Source of the DNA: an uncultured Bacteroidota bacterium
GTDB taxonomy: Bacteria; Bacteroidota; Bacteroidia; Flavobacteriales; UA16
Length of the DNA: 52,204 bases
NCBI GenBank assembly: GCA_902578505.1
Contig: CACHDD010000002.1
Coordinates: 1 to 52,204 of the forward strand
Reading direction: 5' to 3'
The translations under genes and the position numbers were made by a program. A model generated the notes under the pieces. That model ran no database searches, was not told the origin of the DNA, and worked only from the letters and a program-made list of their open reading frames with translations. This document shows positions 43,631 to 51,897 of the stretch, piece by piece (position 1 is the first letter of the stretch; every line of letters starts with the position of its first letter).

Positions 43631-45628
43631 ATGAAGCAAGTATACTTTTTTCTATTTGCAATGTTAGTAGGGACATTTGCAAGCGCACAAGAACTAATGC
43701 CTGTGCAAGCTGCGAAAGAGAAATTATCTTTCAAAAAAGCCTCAATTACACCTGCACAAATTGATCGCGATGCCTTTTGGAGTAACGATTGCAATGTAGA
43801 TAACTGCTCAACTGATTGGGTTTTTGATAATGGATCTGACATTGCTGGATCGCCATGGTATGAGATTGACATTAATTTCGAATGTTCAACTGACGGACCC
43901 TCTGGACCATATAATCAATGGGCAGGAGGAACTGGTGATGGATCTGCAGCAGGTTCAATGAACTCTACTACTTCTGCTAACGGCACATTAATGATTGATT
44001 CAGATTTATTTGGTGCGGACGCAAACTATGATGCTGCTTGGATAGAAAATAGCTGGGTGCAAACAGCAAATCCTATCGATTGTTCTTCTGAGCAATACGT
44101 CAGCATTTCAATCGAAACTCGTTACCGTTGTTGGGATAATGGAGCTTCTGACGATAGTGAGAAGTGTTTAATTGAAATTTCACGTGACGGAACAACTTGG
44201 CCAGATATTGCAACATTCTCAGAAGCAGAAGGAACAGTTGATTACGGCGATGGCCCAATCCAAAGCCGTTGGGAGGTATTCACCGGATTTGGAACAGGTG
44301 ACCAGAGCGACAACCCGTCAATCAAAGAGTTTGATATTACATCAGCAGCTGGAGGCCAAGAAACAGTTTACATTCGCTTCCGTTGGTCAGGTACTTGGGG
44401 TTACAGCTGGGAGATTGATGACATACAATTATATCAAACTCCAGAAAATGACACTCGTATTGATAATTATTTAAGTTATACAGATTACGAAAGAACGTTG
44501 AATTATGAATACGGAGCTTGGGCGCAATCTCAAATTCCAGATAATCTTCAAGCAGCAGCTAAAGTTTACAATGTAGGATTTGCAGAGCAAACCGGGGTTA
44601 CTTTAGAGCTTGATGTAAATGGCGCTGCTAATGGTTCAGATGCGATCACTCTACAAAACCAACAAAATGACACTCTTTCTGTTTTATATCAACCAGCCGG
44701 TTTAGGAGAGGTTAATCTGTCTTACACTCTTTTCGCTGACGTAGAGGATGAAAATCCAGGTAATAACACAGCACAGCAATCGTTTACAGTTACTGATTAT
44801 TCATTTGGAAGAGATGATGGATTTATTAATTATGCATCACCAGCTGGCGATGAGGAAGGCACAATAGATTATATTGCACTTAGTCTTTATGATATAGTTG
44901 CAGATGTAGAGATTTACGGTATTGACGTTGCAATTATGGAAGGCTCTGAAGAGTATAGTCCTGTAACTGTTCATCTATTTGATGGACTTGACTCTGATTT
45001 CTTGGTATCTCAATACGGAGGTATTTTAGTAAGTTCTGATGAAGTTGATTTGAATGCGAATTTCTTAAATACACCAGGAGAAGAAATACAAAACTGGTAT
45101 CGCTTCATTTTCGATGAGCCTTACTCGGCTGCCCCAGGGGACTTTATTGGCGCTGGATTTGAGCACTATGGTGGTTCAAATGTTCAGTATGGAGAGTCAA
45201 AATACACTCAAGACCAGACTGCTTTTGTATTTGGTCCATTTGGTTCTGGCACATACGATTGGTACTACACAAATGATGTTCCAATGATTCGTTTGAATCT
45301 AGACCCAAATTCAACTGCTACTCCTCCAGTAGATCCTCAATCTAATGTAAGTGAGGTAATAACAAACACTAGTTTTCAATTATACCCGAGCTACCCTAAC
45401 CCAACAAACGGTGTTACTAATGTGAAGTATAGTCTTGATTTCGCTTCAAAAGTAACTTTTGAAATGCGAGATATCACAGGAAAAGTTGTTTACAGTATTG
45501 ATATGGGAACACAAGCCGCAGGAATGAACAAAATAGCAGTTAATGCTATTGATTTTGCTGCTGGGGCATACACCTACACTATCACTGTAAACGGGGAGCG
45601 AGCAACAGATCGACTATTAGTAAAATAA
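43631..45628 (+). CDS. Large secreted T9SS-sorted protein
   Basis: A 665-residue secreted protein: Sec signal peptide (MKQVYFFLFAMLVGTFASAQ), a MAM-like beta-sandwich (about 40-275, with cysteines C50, C55 and VYIRFRWSGTWGYSWEIDDIQL), a CARDB-like adhesion unit (AAKVYNVGFAEQTGVTLELDVN, about 315-390) and a further beta-rich region. The type IX sorting domain covers the last 85 residues (SFQLYPSYPNPTNGVTNVKY, ending AAGAYTYTITVNGERATDRLLVK). No catalytic motif is visible, so a surface adhesin or binding role is likely. It is built like its downstream neighbour, has its own -7 box and is followed by a strong terminator. Confidence 0.88.
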   Translation: MKQVYFFLFAMLVGTFASAQELMPVQAAKEKLSFKKASITPAQIDRDAFWSNDCNVDNCSTDWVFDNGSDIAGSPWYEIDINFECSTDGPSGPYNQWAGGTGDGSAAGSMNSTTSANGTLMIDSDLFGADANYDAAWIENSWVQTANPIDCSSEQYVSISIETRYRCWDNGASDDSEKCLIEISRDGTTWPDIATFSEAEGTVDYGDGPIQSRWEVFTGFGTGDQSDNPSIKEFDITSAAGGQETVYIRFRWSGTWGYSWEIDDIQLYQTPENDTRIDNYLSYTDYERTLNYEYGAWAQSQIPDNLQAAAKVYNVGFAEQTGVTLELDVNGAANGSDAITLQNQQNDTLSVLYQPAGLGEVNLSYTLFADVEDENPGNNTAQQSFTVTDYSFGRDDGFINYASPAGDEEGTIDYIALSLYDIVADVEIYGIDVAIMEGSEEYSPVTVHLFDGLDSDFLVSQYGGILVSSDEVDLNANFLNTPGEEIQNWYRFIFDEPYSAAPGDFIGAGFEHYGGSNVQYGESKYTQDQTAFVFGPFGSGTYDWYYTNDVPMIRLNLDPNSTATPPVDPQSNVSEVITNTSFQLYPSYPNPTNGVTNVKYSLDFASKVTFEMRDITGKVVYSIDMGTQAAGMNKIAVNAIDFAAGAYTYTITVNGERATDRLLVK

Positions 45629-45649
45629 TTATATAATCAAATCTTTTAA

Positions 45650-45686
45650 AAGGGGGAAGCCAAATTGGTTATCCTCCTTTTTTTTT
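45650..45686 (+). terminator. Rho-independent terminator after the 43.6-kb T9SS gene
   Basis: A long stem starting AAGGGGGA and ending TCCTCCTT, with inner AGCC/GGTT pairs, one bulge and an AAATT loop, is followed by a run of eight or nine T. Confidence 0.9.
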
Positions 45687-45716
45687 ACGTAATTTGCTAG
45701 CCTAAATATTTTAGAG

Positions 45717-47897
45717 ATGAAACATTTGACTTTAACACTAGGAGCACTATGCATTTTTGCTTTTGCTTCTGCTCAGAAAGATGGCCAAGAGAACACTTTT
45801 GAGCAAACACTATCTAACGCTTCCGTAGGCGAGCTTATTAGCTCTAAACTCGCAGGAGTGGAAGCATTAGCAAATCAACGCGGCGGCGGTGATGTTTTAT
45901 TTTCTGAGGACTTTTCAAACGGTTTTGACGGATCAAATGGAAATGGTCCTTGGACAATTTTAGACAATGCAGAAAACAATGCATGGGTATATGTGGCATC
46001 TAACGGTTCGGGAACGTATTTCGACGGCACAGCTACCGGAGCTAATCATCCCGCTGGTGAGTTTTCTACCAACATCGGTCAATTAAACTCTGAAACTCAA
46101 GATAACGGATTCATGATGTTTGATTGTGATTATTACAATACACCAATTGCCGATGGTTATCAGGATATGGAAGGAAACCTAATTAGCCCAGTAATTGACT
46201 TCTCTAATGCGGGTTCTGTTATACTTAACTGGCAGCAATACTTTAGATACTGTTGCTTCCCATATGCACCTATTTATGTAGATGTAACAAATGATGGTGG
46301 TACAACTTGGACAACTTTTGATGCACATGGATCTTTTATAGAATCTGCAAACACAGCATCTGCAAATCCACTGCCAACATCACTTGATATTAGTTGTGTA
46401 GCGGCTTACCAATCAGAAGTCCAGATAAGATTTACTTACACTCAAGCTCCAGAAACGGGTAATGCATACAGCCACTACTACTGGGGGATTGATGATGTAG
46501 TAATTACATCTAACCCTATTGCAAACGATCTAGAGATTGTTCAACTCACAAATGGAGATATTTTCAATGTTTGGGAATACCGAATTACACCAATGGAACA
46601 AAAGATTGCTGCAGCTGATGGTGGTGTAATTGCTGGTGTACTCTACCGTAACAATGGAACAGAAAACCAAGAAAATGTTGATATCGTAGTTGATATTCTT
46701 GACGAAACAGGTGAAACTGTTTTAAATACTGTAATTGAAACTATCGATATTGCGTACTCTTTCGCTAACGCGGTTGATTGTCCTGCAAACTCTCAAGACA
46801 CAGTATACATTTTCACAAACTGGGAACCAACTGAGACAGGCAACTACATTCTAAGAGCAACTATTGATGCGGGAAATGAAGATGCAACTCCAGATGACAA
46901 TGTAAGTTCAAAAGTGATTGTATACACTGATGATGAATATGGTCATGATGACGATGGCGATTTAACAGACGAAGTATTCCCAAGAGAATCAGAAGCTGTT
47001 CCTGGATATTATGATCCATCAGGTCAAGGATGTTTCTATCATATGGTTAATGCTGGATCAACAGCATACGGTATTAATGTGTCGTTTGGAGATAACGCAG
47101 GACTTAGCCAAGGGGGGGCAGTTGCAGAACTTGAATTTGAAGCTAGAGTTTATACGTATGATCCAGCAGTTGGTGTTACAGACAGTGACTACGAAAGCAC
47201 ATTCTACTCCTTCTCACCCGCATGGTCTGGAACTACTCAATATCTTGAGTTTGATGATCCAATTGATTTAGAGCAGGGGACTGTTTATTTCGTTGGTGTA
47301 ATTGCTGAATATGAAAGTGAGGGTGCGCTTACTGTAAACGTTCAACCTGATAGTGATACAGATTTTTCTACTGGTCAATATAATGTAACTGGTGATGGAG
47401 ACTACGTTTGGTTTGTATCTCAGACATATACACCATCAATTAGGCTTATCCTAGGTGAAAGAGGATGTTTAGATGATCAAGCTTGTAATTACGATGAAGA
47501 CGCAGTCATCGACTCAGGGAACTGTATCTTCATAGGTGATAGTTGTGATGACTTAGACTCAAATACTTTTGATGATGTCATTCAAGAGAACTGTGATTGT
47601 GAGGGAACAGTGAATGTTGAAGAAATTCTTTCTTCTAACGGAGTTACTCTTTTCCAAAACACACCTAATCCTGTAACTAGTGTTACTACGTTTTCGTTTG
47701 AATTAAGCACAAATCGCGAAATTCAATTTGAAATCCGCGATTTGAAAGGACGCATTATTGCTTATATGGATAAGGGCACTATGTCTGCTGGTATTCATAA
47801 TATTGATTTCGATATTGAAGATCTTTCGGCTGGAATGTATACATACACTCTAATTGCAGATGGGGTTTCTCTTACAAAGAAAATGACGATAAAATAA
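45717..47897 (+). CDS. Large secreted T9SS-sorted protein with Cys-rich module
   Basis: A 726-residue secreted protein with Sec signal peptide (MKHLTLTLGALCIFAFASAQ). A MAM-like domain (about 60-265: LFSEDFSNGFDGSNGNGPWT, then YYWGIDDVVITS) is followed by a CARDB-like unit (GVLYRNNGTENQENVDIVVDI), a beta-rich region, then a short cysteine module (GCLDDQACNYDEDAV, followed by GNCIFIGDSCDD) of the ACNY type common in marine Bacteroidota, and a type IX sorting domain (LFQNTPNPVTSVTTFSFEL to LTKKMTIK). It resembles the preceding protein in order of domains. It is monocistronic, bounded by terminators on both sides. The ligand is unknown. Confidence 0.87.
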   Translation: MKHLTLTLGALCIFAFASAQKDGQENTFEQTLSNASVGELISSKLAGVEALANQRGGGDVLFSEDFSNGFDGSNGNGPWTILDNAENNAWVYVASNGSGTYFDGTATGANHPAGEFSTNIGQLNSETQDNGFMMFDCDYYNTPIADGYQDMEGNLISPVIDFSNAGSVILNWQQYFRYCCFPYAPIYVDVTNDGGTTWTTFDAHGSFIESANTASANPLPTSLDISCVAAYQSEVQIRFTYTQAPETGNAYSHYYWGIDDVVITSNPIANDLEIVQLTNGDIFNVWEYRITPMEQKIAAADGGVIAGVLYRNNGTENQENVDIVVDILDETGETVLNTVIETIDIAYSFANAVDCPANSQDTVYIFTNWEPTETGNYILRATIDAGNEDATPDDNVSSKVIVYTDDEYGHDDDGDLTDEVFPRESEAVPGYYDPSGQGCFYHMVNAGSTAYGINVSFGDNAGLSQGGAVAELEFEARVYTYDPAVGVTDSDYESTFYSFSPAWSGTTQYLEFDDPIDLEQGTVYFVGVIAEYESEGALTVNVQPDSDTDFSTGQYNVTGDGDYVWFVSQTYTPSIRLILGERGCLDDQACNYDEDAVIDSGNCIFIGDSCDDLDSNTFDDVIQENCDCEGTVNVEEILSSNGVTLFQNTPNPVTSVTTFSFELSTNREIQFEIRDLKGRIIAYMDKGTMSAGIHNIDFDIEDLSAGMYTYTLIADGVSLTKKMTIK

Positions 47898-47922
47898 TTA
47901 GTTAAATCACTGATTATCATTG

Positions 47923-47952
47923 AAGGCACCTCTTAGGAGGTGCCTTTTTTTT
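47923..47952 (+). terminator. Rho-independent terminator after the 45.7-kb T9SS gene
   Basis: An 8-bp perfect stem, GGCACCTC with GAGGTGCC, 4-nt loop, followed by eight T. The GH3 promoter begins 9 nt after the T-run starts to end. Confidence 0.93.
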
Positions 47953-47960
47953 ATTTTTCT

Positions 47961-47968
47961 TACTTTCG
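47961..47968 (+). promoter_or_regulatory. -7-like promoter box of the GH3 gene
   Basis: TACTTTCG, the same TTCG-type box as queA, ends 4 nt before the ATG at 47973. Confidence 0.45.
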
Positions 47969-47972
47969 CATT

Positions 47973-49457
47973 ATGGGACTCAAAGCATCACTCAGCAAAC
48001 CATTCGCTAGAGCAGCAATGGTTGAACTTAGAATGCGTACTGCTCAGCCCGGAGTAGCGCAAATAAAACAACTTAACGAAATCCTTAAATCTGCTGAAAA
48101 AACAGCATTTGGTAAAGACCATAATTTGAGAGAAGGCATGAGTCTGGAATCATTTCAAAAACATGTGCCTGTTCGAGATTATGAAGGCCTAAAAGGGTAT
48201 ATTGATAAGGCAGTTCAAGGAGATAATGATGTTCTGTGGCCGGGAAAGCCCATATACTTTTGTAAGACAAGTGGCACAACTTCTGGAACAAAGTATATTC
48301 CTATTACAGAGGACAGTTTGCCAAATCATTTAAACAGTGCAAGAAATGCGCTACTAGGCCAAATAGCCGGCTCAGGAAACGCAGATTTTGTGAGTGGAAA
48401 AATGATGTTCTTACAGGGCAGCCCTGTCCTAGAAGAAACAGATGGGGGTATTAAATTAGGAAGGCTTTCTGGAATAGTAGCTCATCACGTGCCTAGCTAT
48501 CTTCAAAGAAATAGACTTCCGTCAATGGAGGCAAATAGCATTGAAGATTGGGAAAAGAAAATCAAAGAAATAGTTAAGGAAACGGCTGATCAGGATTTAA
48601 GACTAATAAGCGGCATCCCAACCTGGGTTCAGATGTATTTCGAGTACCTTCTAAAACATACAAAAGCAGAGACTGTTCAAGATGTATTCCCCAACTTAAG
48701 TTTATTCGTTCACGGAGGAACATCATATACACCTTATGCAGAAAGGTTCAAACAGCTTTTAGGATTTGATATTGATAGAGTTGAACTTTACCCAGCATCG
48801 GAAGGGTTTCTTGCATACCAAGATAAGCCAGGTGTAGAAGGAATGAGATTAAACATTGCTGATGGTATCTTTTTTGAGTTCATACCTGCTGATAAATTTG
48901 GTGAAGACGAAGCGCCGAGATTAACTATTGATCAAGTAGAACTTGGAGTAAACTACGCAGTTGTAATTACAACAAAGGCAGGTTTATATGGATATGCGAT
49001 AGGCGACACGGTAAAATTTGTAAGCGACGATCCATACAGAGTTGTTGTAACTGGCAGGACAAAACATTTTATTTCTACTTTTGGAGAACATGTAATAGCC
49101 GAAGAAGTTGAGGCTTCAATTGCTGAAGCTTGTGAGAAGCATGGTGTGGTAGTTAGGGACTTCCATCTGGCACCTGAGGCTGCACCAAAGAAGGGTCTTC
49201 CATATCATGAGTGGTTTATTGAATTTGAGACTAAGCCCAAATCAAGTAAAGACTTTGCCTCAGATTTATGCCAAGCATTGCAAGACAGAAATACGTACTA
49301 CACAGACCTTATTAAGGGTAAGGTGATTCAAACTGCTGTGGTAAATGCTGTAAAGAAAAATTCATTTGTAAAGGCTATGTCTTCCATGGGTAAGTTAGGA
49401 GGCCAAAACAAAATCCCTCGCCTCTCAAACGATAGAACATTTGCTGATCAACTATGA
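47973..49457 (+). CDS. GH3 family acyl-adenylate-forming protein
   Basis: A 494-residue member of the GH3 family, named after plant auxin- and jasmonate-amido synthetases, which adenylate a carboxylic acid and join it to an amino acid. The ATP/phosphate loop is FCKTSGTTSGTKYIP near residue 108-122; ELYPASEGFLAYQ and YGYAIGDTVKFVS are the second and third adenylation motifs. Translation from upstream codons would run through the terminator T-tract, so ATG 47973 is the start. The stop overlaps the kinase gene by 4 nt (ATGA). Bacterial substrates of this family are not established. Confidence 0.88.
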   Translation: MGLKASLSKPFARAAMVELRMRTAQPGVAQIKQLNEILKSAEKTAFGKDHNLREGMSLESFQKHVPVRDYEGLKGYIDKAVQGDNDVLWPGKPIYFCKTSGTTSGTKYIPITEDSLPNHLNSARNALLGQIAGSGNADFVSGKMMFLQGSPVLEETDGGIKLGRLSGIVAHHVPSYLQRNRLPSMEANSIEDWEKKIKEIVKETADQDLRLISGIPTWVQMYFEYLLKHTKAETVQDVFPNLSLFVHGGTSYTPYAERFKQLLGFDIDRVELYPASEGFLAYQDKPGVEGMRLNIADGIFFEFIPADKFGEDEAPRLTIDQVELGVNYAVVITTKAGLYGYAIGDTVKFVSDDPYRVVVTGRTKHFISTFGEHVIAEEVEASIAEACEKHGVVVRDFHLAPEAAPKKGLPYHEWFIEFETKPKSSKDFASDLCQALQDRNTYYTDLIKGKVIQTAVVNAVKKNSFVKAMSSMGKLGGQNKIPRLSNDRTFADQL

Positions 49458-50050
49458 GGATAGTTGCTCTTACTGGCGGTAGTGGGTCAGGTAAGTCCAC
49501 GGTATTAAAGGGCTTATTAGAGCATTTCTCAGAAAGAGCTTCTATACTTTCTTTGGATGATTACTATCGTCCAAGAGAAGAGCTTCCTATTGATGAAAAC
49601 GGTGAGACAAACTACGATGTTCCCCAAGCGATCAACCATCAAGATCTCCTTAGAGACTTAAAAAAGTTGAAGAGTGGGGAAAGTGTTTCTCTCGATACAT
49701 ATACTTACAACCGTAACGCAATGAAGTCCGAATTGATTACAATTGATCCTTCGGATTGGTTAATTGTTGAGGGTCTTTTTGTGATGCATGACAAAAGAGT
49801 ACGTGACCTTTTTGATCTAAGTGCATACATTGATGCGGAGCCTTCAACAAGGCTAGAGAGGAGAAAGTACAGAGACGAAACGGTAAGAGGATATAGCCCC
49901 AACGAAGTTGAATATCAGTGGAACAATCACGTACGACCAGCAGACATTAAGCACATTGAACCCTGGAAGCAAAAGTGTGATATTGTAATCGATAACGAAA
50001 ATGATTGGTCAGAAGGATTGTCTAATCTAATAGCCTTAATGGAAAGATGA
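49454..50050 (+). CDS. udk: Uridine kinase-like P-loop kinase
   Basis: A 198-residue P-loop kinase of the uridine kinase/phosphoribulokinase family. Walker A is GGSGSGKST at residues 8-16; SLDDYYRPREELP corresponds to the base-binding DDFY motif, TYTYN lies near residue 85, and RRDxRGYSP-like RRKYRDETVRGYSP forms the lid. Phosphorylation of uridine or cytidine is the likely reaction, but the family also has other substrates. It overlaps GH3 and the ArsC-like gene by 4 nt on each side, so the group is translated in series. Confidence 0.85.
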   Translation: MRIVALTGGSGSGKSTVLKGLLEHFSERASILSLDDYYRPREELPIDENGETNYDVPQAINHQDLLRDLKKLKSGESVSLDTYTYNRNAMKSELITIDPSDWLIVEGLFVMHDKRVRDLFDLSAYIDAEPSTRLERRKYRDETVRGYSPNEVEYQWNNHVRPADIKHIEPWKQKCDIVIDNENDWSEGLSNLIALMER

Positions 50051-50400
50051 AAAAAGCATTTACACTACCAACTTGTAAAACGTGTCAAAGAATTTTTGAC
50101 GACCTAAAGCCACTATCTAAGGGCTGCACAATCACAAATATTAAAGAAGAGGGAGTTAGCGAGGAGGATTTGGATGAGATGAAGAAAAGAGCAGGGTCAT
50201 ATGAAGCTCTATTTTCTAGAAGAGCAATTAAATATAGAAGCATGGGGCTAGCTAATAAAAGTCTTTCAGAACAAGATTACAGAGCTCTCATATTAGCAGA
50301 ATATACTTTTTTAAAAAGGCCAGTTTTCCTTTTTGAAAGTGCTGTAACAGTAGGCTCTAGAAAAGTTGAAGTTGAAAGAGCGAGGCAACTTCTTGGTTAA
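50047..50400 (+). CDS. ArsC/Spx family protein
   Basis: A 117-residue thioredoxin-fold protein of the ArsC/Spx/YffB family. The N-terminal motif is CKTC (C10 and C13), followed by a TFLKRPVFLFE segment near residue 90 with the conserved Arg after Lys. Arsenate reductase activity is possible, but no arsenic-resistance gene is nearby and many members of this family reduce other substrates. It overlaps the kinase gene by 4 nt, and the following EamA gene starts within its last codons. Confidence 0.83.
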   Translation: MKKAFTLPTCKTCQRIFDDLKPLSKGCTITNIKEEGVSEEDLDEMKKRAGSYEALFSRRAIKYRSMGLANKSLSEQDYRALILAEYTFLKRPVFLFESAVTVGSRKVEVERARQLLG

Positions 50401-51298
50401 GTCAGCTAAATATGCTCACCTTGCCCTATTTACTGTAGGTGTTATTTACGCTTTAAACTATTTTATTGCAAAGGGTTTAATGCCAAACAAAATTGGCCCC
50501 TCAGGATTTATAACTCTTAGAATAATTGGCGGCGGATTATTGTTTGGACTAGTTGGTGTATTATCTGGTTTTGAGAAGATAGAAAAATCAGATTTTTTCA
50601 GACTAGTTATGTGTGGTTTAACAGGAGTTACGATTAATCAACTTTGCTTTTTCAATGGACTATCAATTACAAGCCCAGTACACGCTTCATTGATTATGAC
50701 CATTAATCCCATTTTCGTCTTAATAGCATCTGCGGCAATTTTAGGATCATCAATTACAACCCGAAAGTTGCTCGGAATAGCATTAGGAGGAATAGGTGCT
50801 GCTATATTGCTTTTGAACACAACTGAATCAAACACTGCAAATGGTTCAAGTCTTAAAGGCGACATCCTTATATTAATCAATGCACTTTCATATGGCATTT
50901 ATTTGGTAATCGTAAAGCCTCTTATGAACAAGTACAGGCCACTCACAGTAATATCTTGGGTCTTTCTTTTTGGGGCAATATTTGCTATTCCTTTTGGTTT
51001 AGGCGAAGTACTTGAAATTTCCTGGTCTGATTTTAGCTCAAACGATTGGCAAGGTGTTTTATACGTCGTAATTGGAACAACATTCCTCGCTTATCTGCTA
51101 AATATATATGCTCTTGGATCGGTCGAGCCAACGGTTGTTAGCATATACATTTACCTTCAACCAATTATCGTGACCTTGTTGTCTGTGGTTTTTGCCTTTG
51201 GAGAGATCAACCTCCAAACTTTTGGATGTGCAATTGCAATTTTCACTGGCGTATGGTTAGTTAGCGTTCCAAAAGGTTACCTTACAAATAGAAATTAG
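50393..51298 (+). CDS. EamA/DMT family transporter
   Basis: An integral membrane protein of about 301 residues with about ten helices and two EamA repeats (LFTVGVIYALNYFIAKG and ILINALSYGIYLVIVKPLMNK). There is no ATG before the first helix. TTG 50393 (MVKSAKYAHLALF) overlaps the ArsC-like stop by 8 nt and is the most reasonable start; TTG 50366 is an alternative. The substrate is unknown. A second EamA gene at 24.8 kb is only a family relative. HAAO follows after 14 nt. Confidence 0.88.
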   Translation: MVKSAKYAHLALFTVGVIYALNYFIAKGLMPNKIGPSGFITLRIIGGGLLFGLVGVLSGFEKIEKSDFFRLVMCGLTGVTINQLCFFNGLSITSPVHASLIMTINPIFVLIASAAILGSSITTRKLLGIALGGIGAAILLLNTTESNTANGSSLKGDILILINALSYGIYLVIVKPLMNKYRPLTVISWVFLFGAIFAIPFGLGEVLEISWSDFSSNDWQGVLYVVIGTTFLAYLLNIYALGSVEPTVVSIYIYLQPIIVTLLSVVFAFGEINLQTFGCAIAIFTGVWLVSVPKGYLTNRN

Positions 51299-51312
51299 AC
51301 GTAAATTGCTAC

Positions 51313-51840
51313 ATGCCAATTCAAAAACCATTTAATCTAACTAAGTGGATTGAGGAGAATCGAGAGCTTCTAAAACCACCAGTTGGAAATAAAAATCTTT
51401 ACGTTGATAGTGGAGATTATATAGTGATGATTGTTGCGGGGCCAAACGCAAGAAAGGATTACCATTACAACGAAACTGAAGAGCTTTTTTATCAAATTGA
51501 GGGTGATATTATCTTAAAAACCCAACAAGATGGTAAAATGGTAGAAATTCCAATAAATGAAGGGGAGATGTTTTTATTACCGGCAAAGATTCCTCACTCA
51601 CCTGTTCGCTCTAAACATTCTATAGGTCTTGTAATTGAAAAAAAGAGAGAGCCCCATCATCAAGATGGTCTTTTATGGTATTCAGAAACAGAAAATATCC
51701 TTCTTTTTGAAGAGTATTTTCATTTAACAGATATTGAAAAAGATTTTCTCCCGGTATTTAAAAAATTCTACTCAAACAAAGACTTGCGTACTTGCCCGGT
51801 TTCAGGAGAAATCATGGATATAGACGATCGATTTATATGA
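51313..51840 (+). CDS. nbaC: 3-Hydroxyanthranilate 3,4-dioxygenase
   Basis: A 175-residue cupin that opens 3-hydroxyanthranilate to the precursor of quinolinate for NAD synthesis. The Fe(II) ligands are H51, E57 and H95 (RKDYHYNETEE and PHSPVR), and R47 and R99 are placed for substrate carboxylate binding. In enzymes of the Cupriavidus type a second, rubredoxin-like iron is held by two CxxC pairs near the C-terminus; here the matching positions read S124/E127 and C161/S164, so only one cysteine is left. Kynureninase, the preceding step, is at 38.5 kb. It is the last gene of the GH3-to-HAAO run. Confidence 0.93.
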   Translation: MPIQKPFNLTKWIEENRELLKPPVGNKNLYVDSGDYIVMIVAGPNARKDYHYNETEELFYQIEGDIILKTQQDGKMVEIPINEGEMFLLPAKIPHSPVRSKHSIGLVIEKKREPHHQDGLLWYSETENILLFEEYFHLTDIEKDFLPVFKKFYSNKDLRTCPVSGEIMDIDDRFI

Positions 51841-51897
51841 TGCAACCAAAATATGTTTTTGAAAGTTCTATCAAAGTCTAATCACATTTCCTTAAAA

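Noticed and set aside
44172..44474. Alternative-frame open reading frame inside the T9SS gene
   Set aside because: It lies wholly within the 665-residue gene, has no signal or domain, and the main frame has clear protein features.
47940..47972. Upstream start for the GH3 gene
   Set aside because: It lies in the terminator T-tract and upstream of the likely promoter; ATG 47973 is right.
50047..50400. Arsenic-resistance locus
   Set aside because: The ArsC-like protein stands alone with no arsenite pump or regulator nearby; the family has many other roles.
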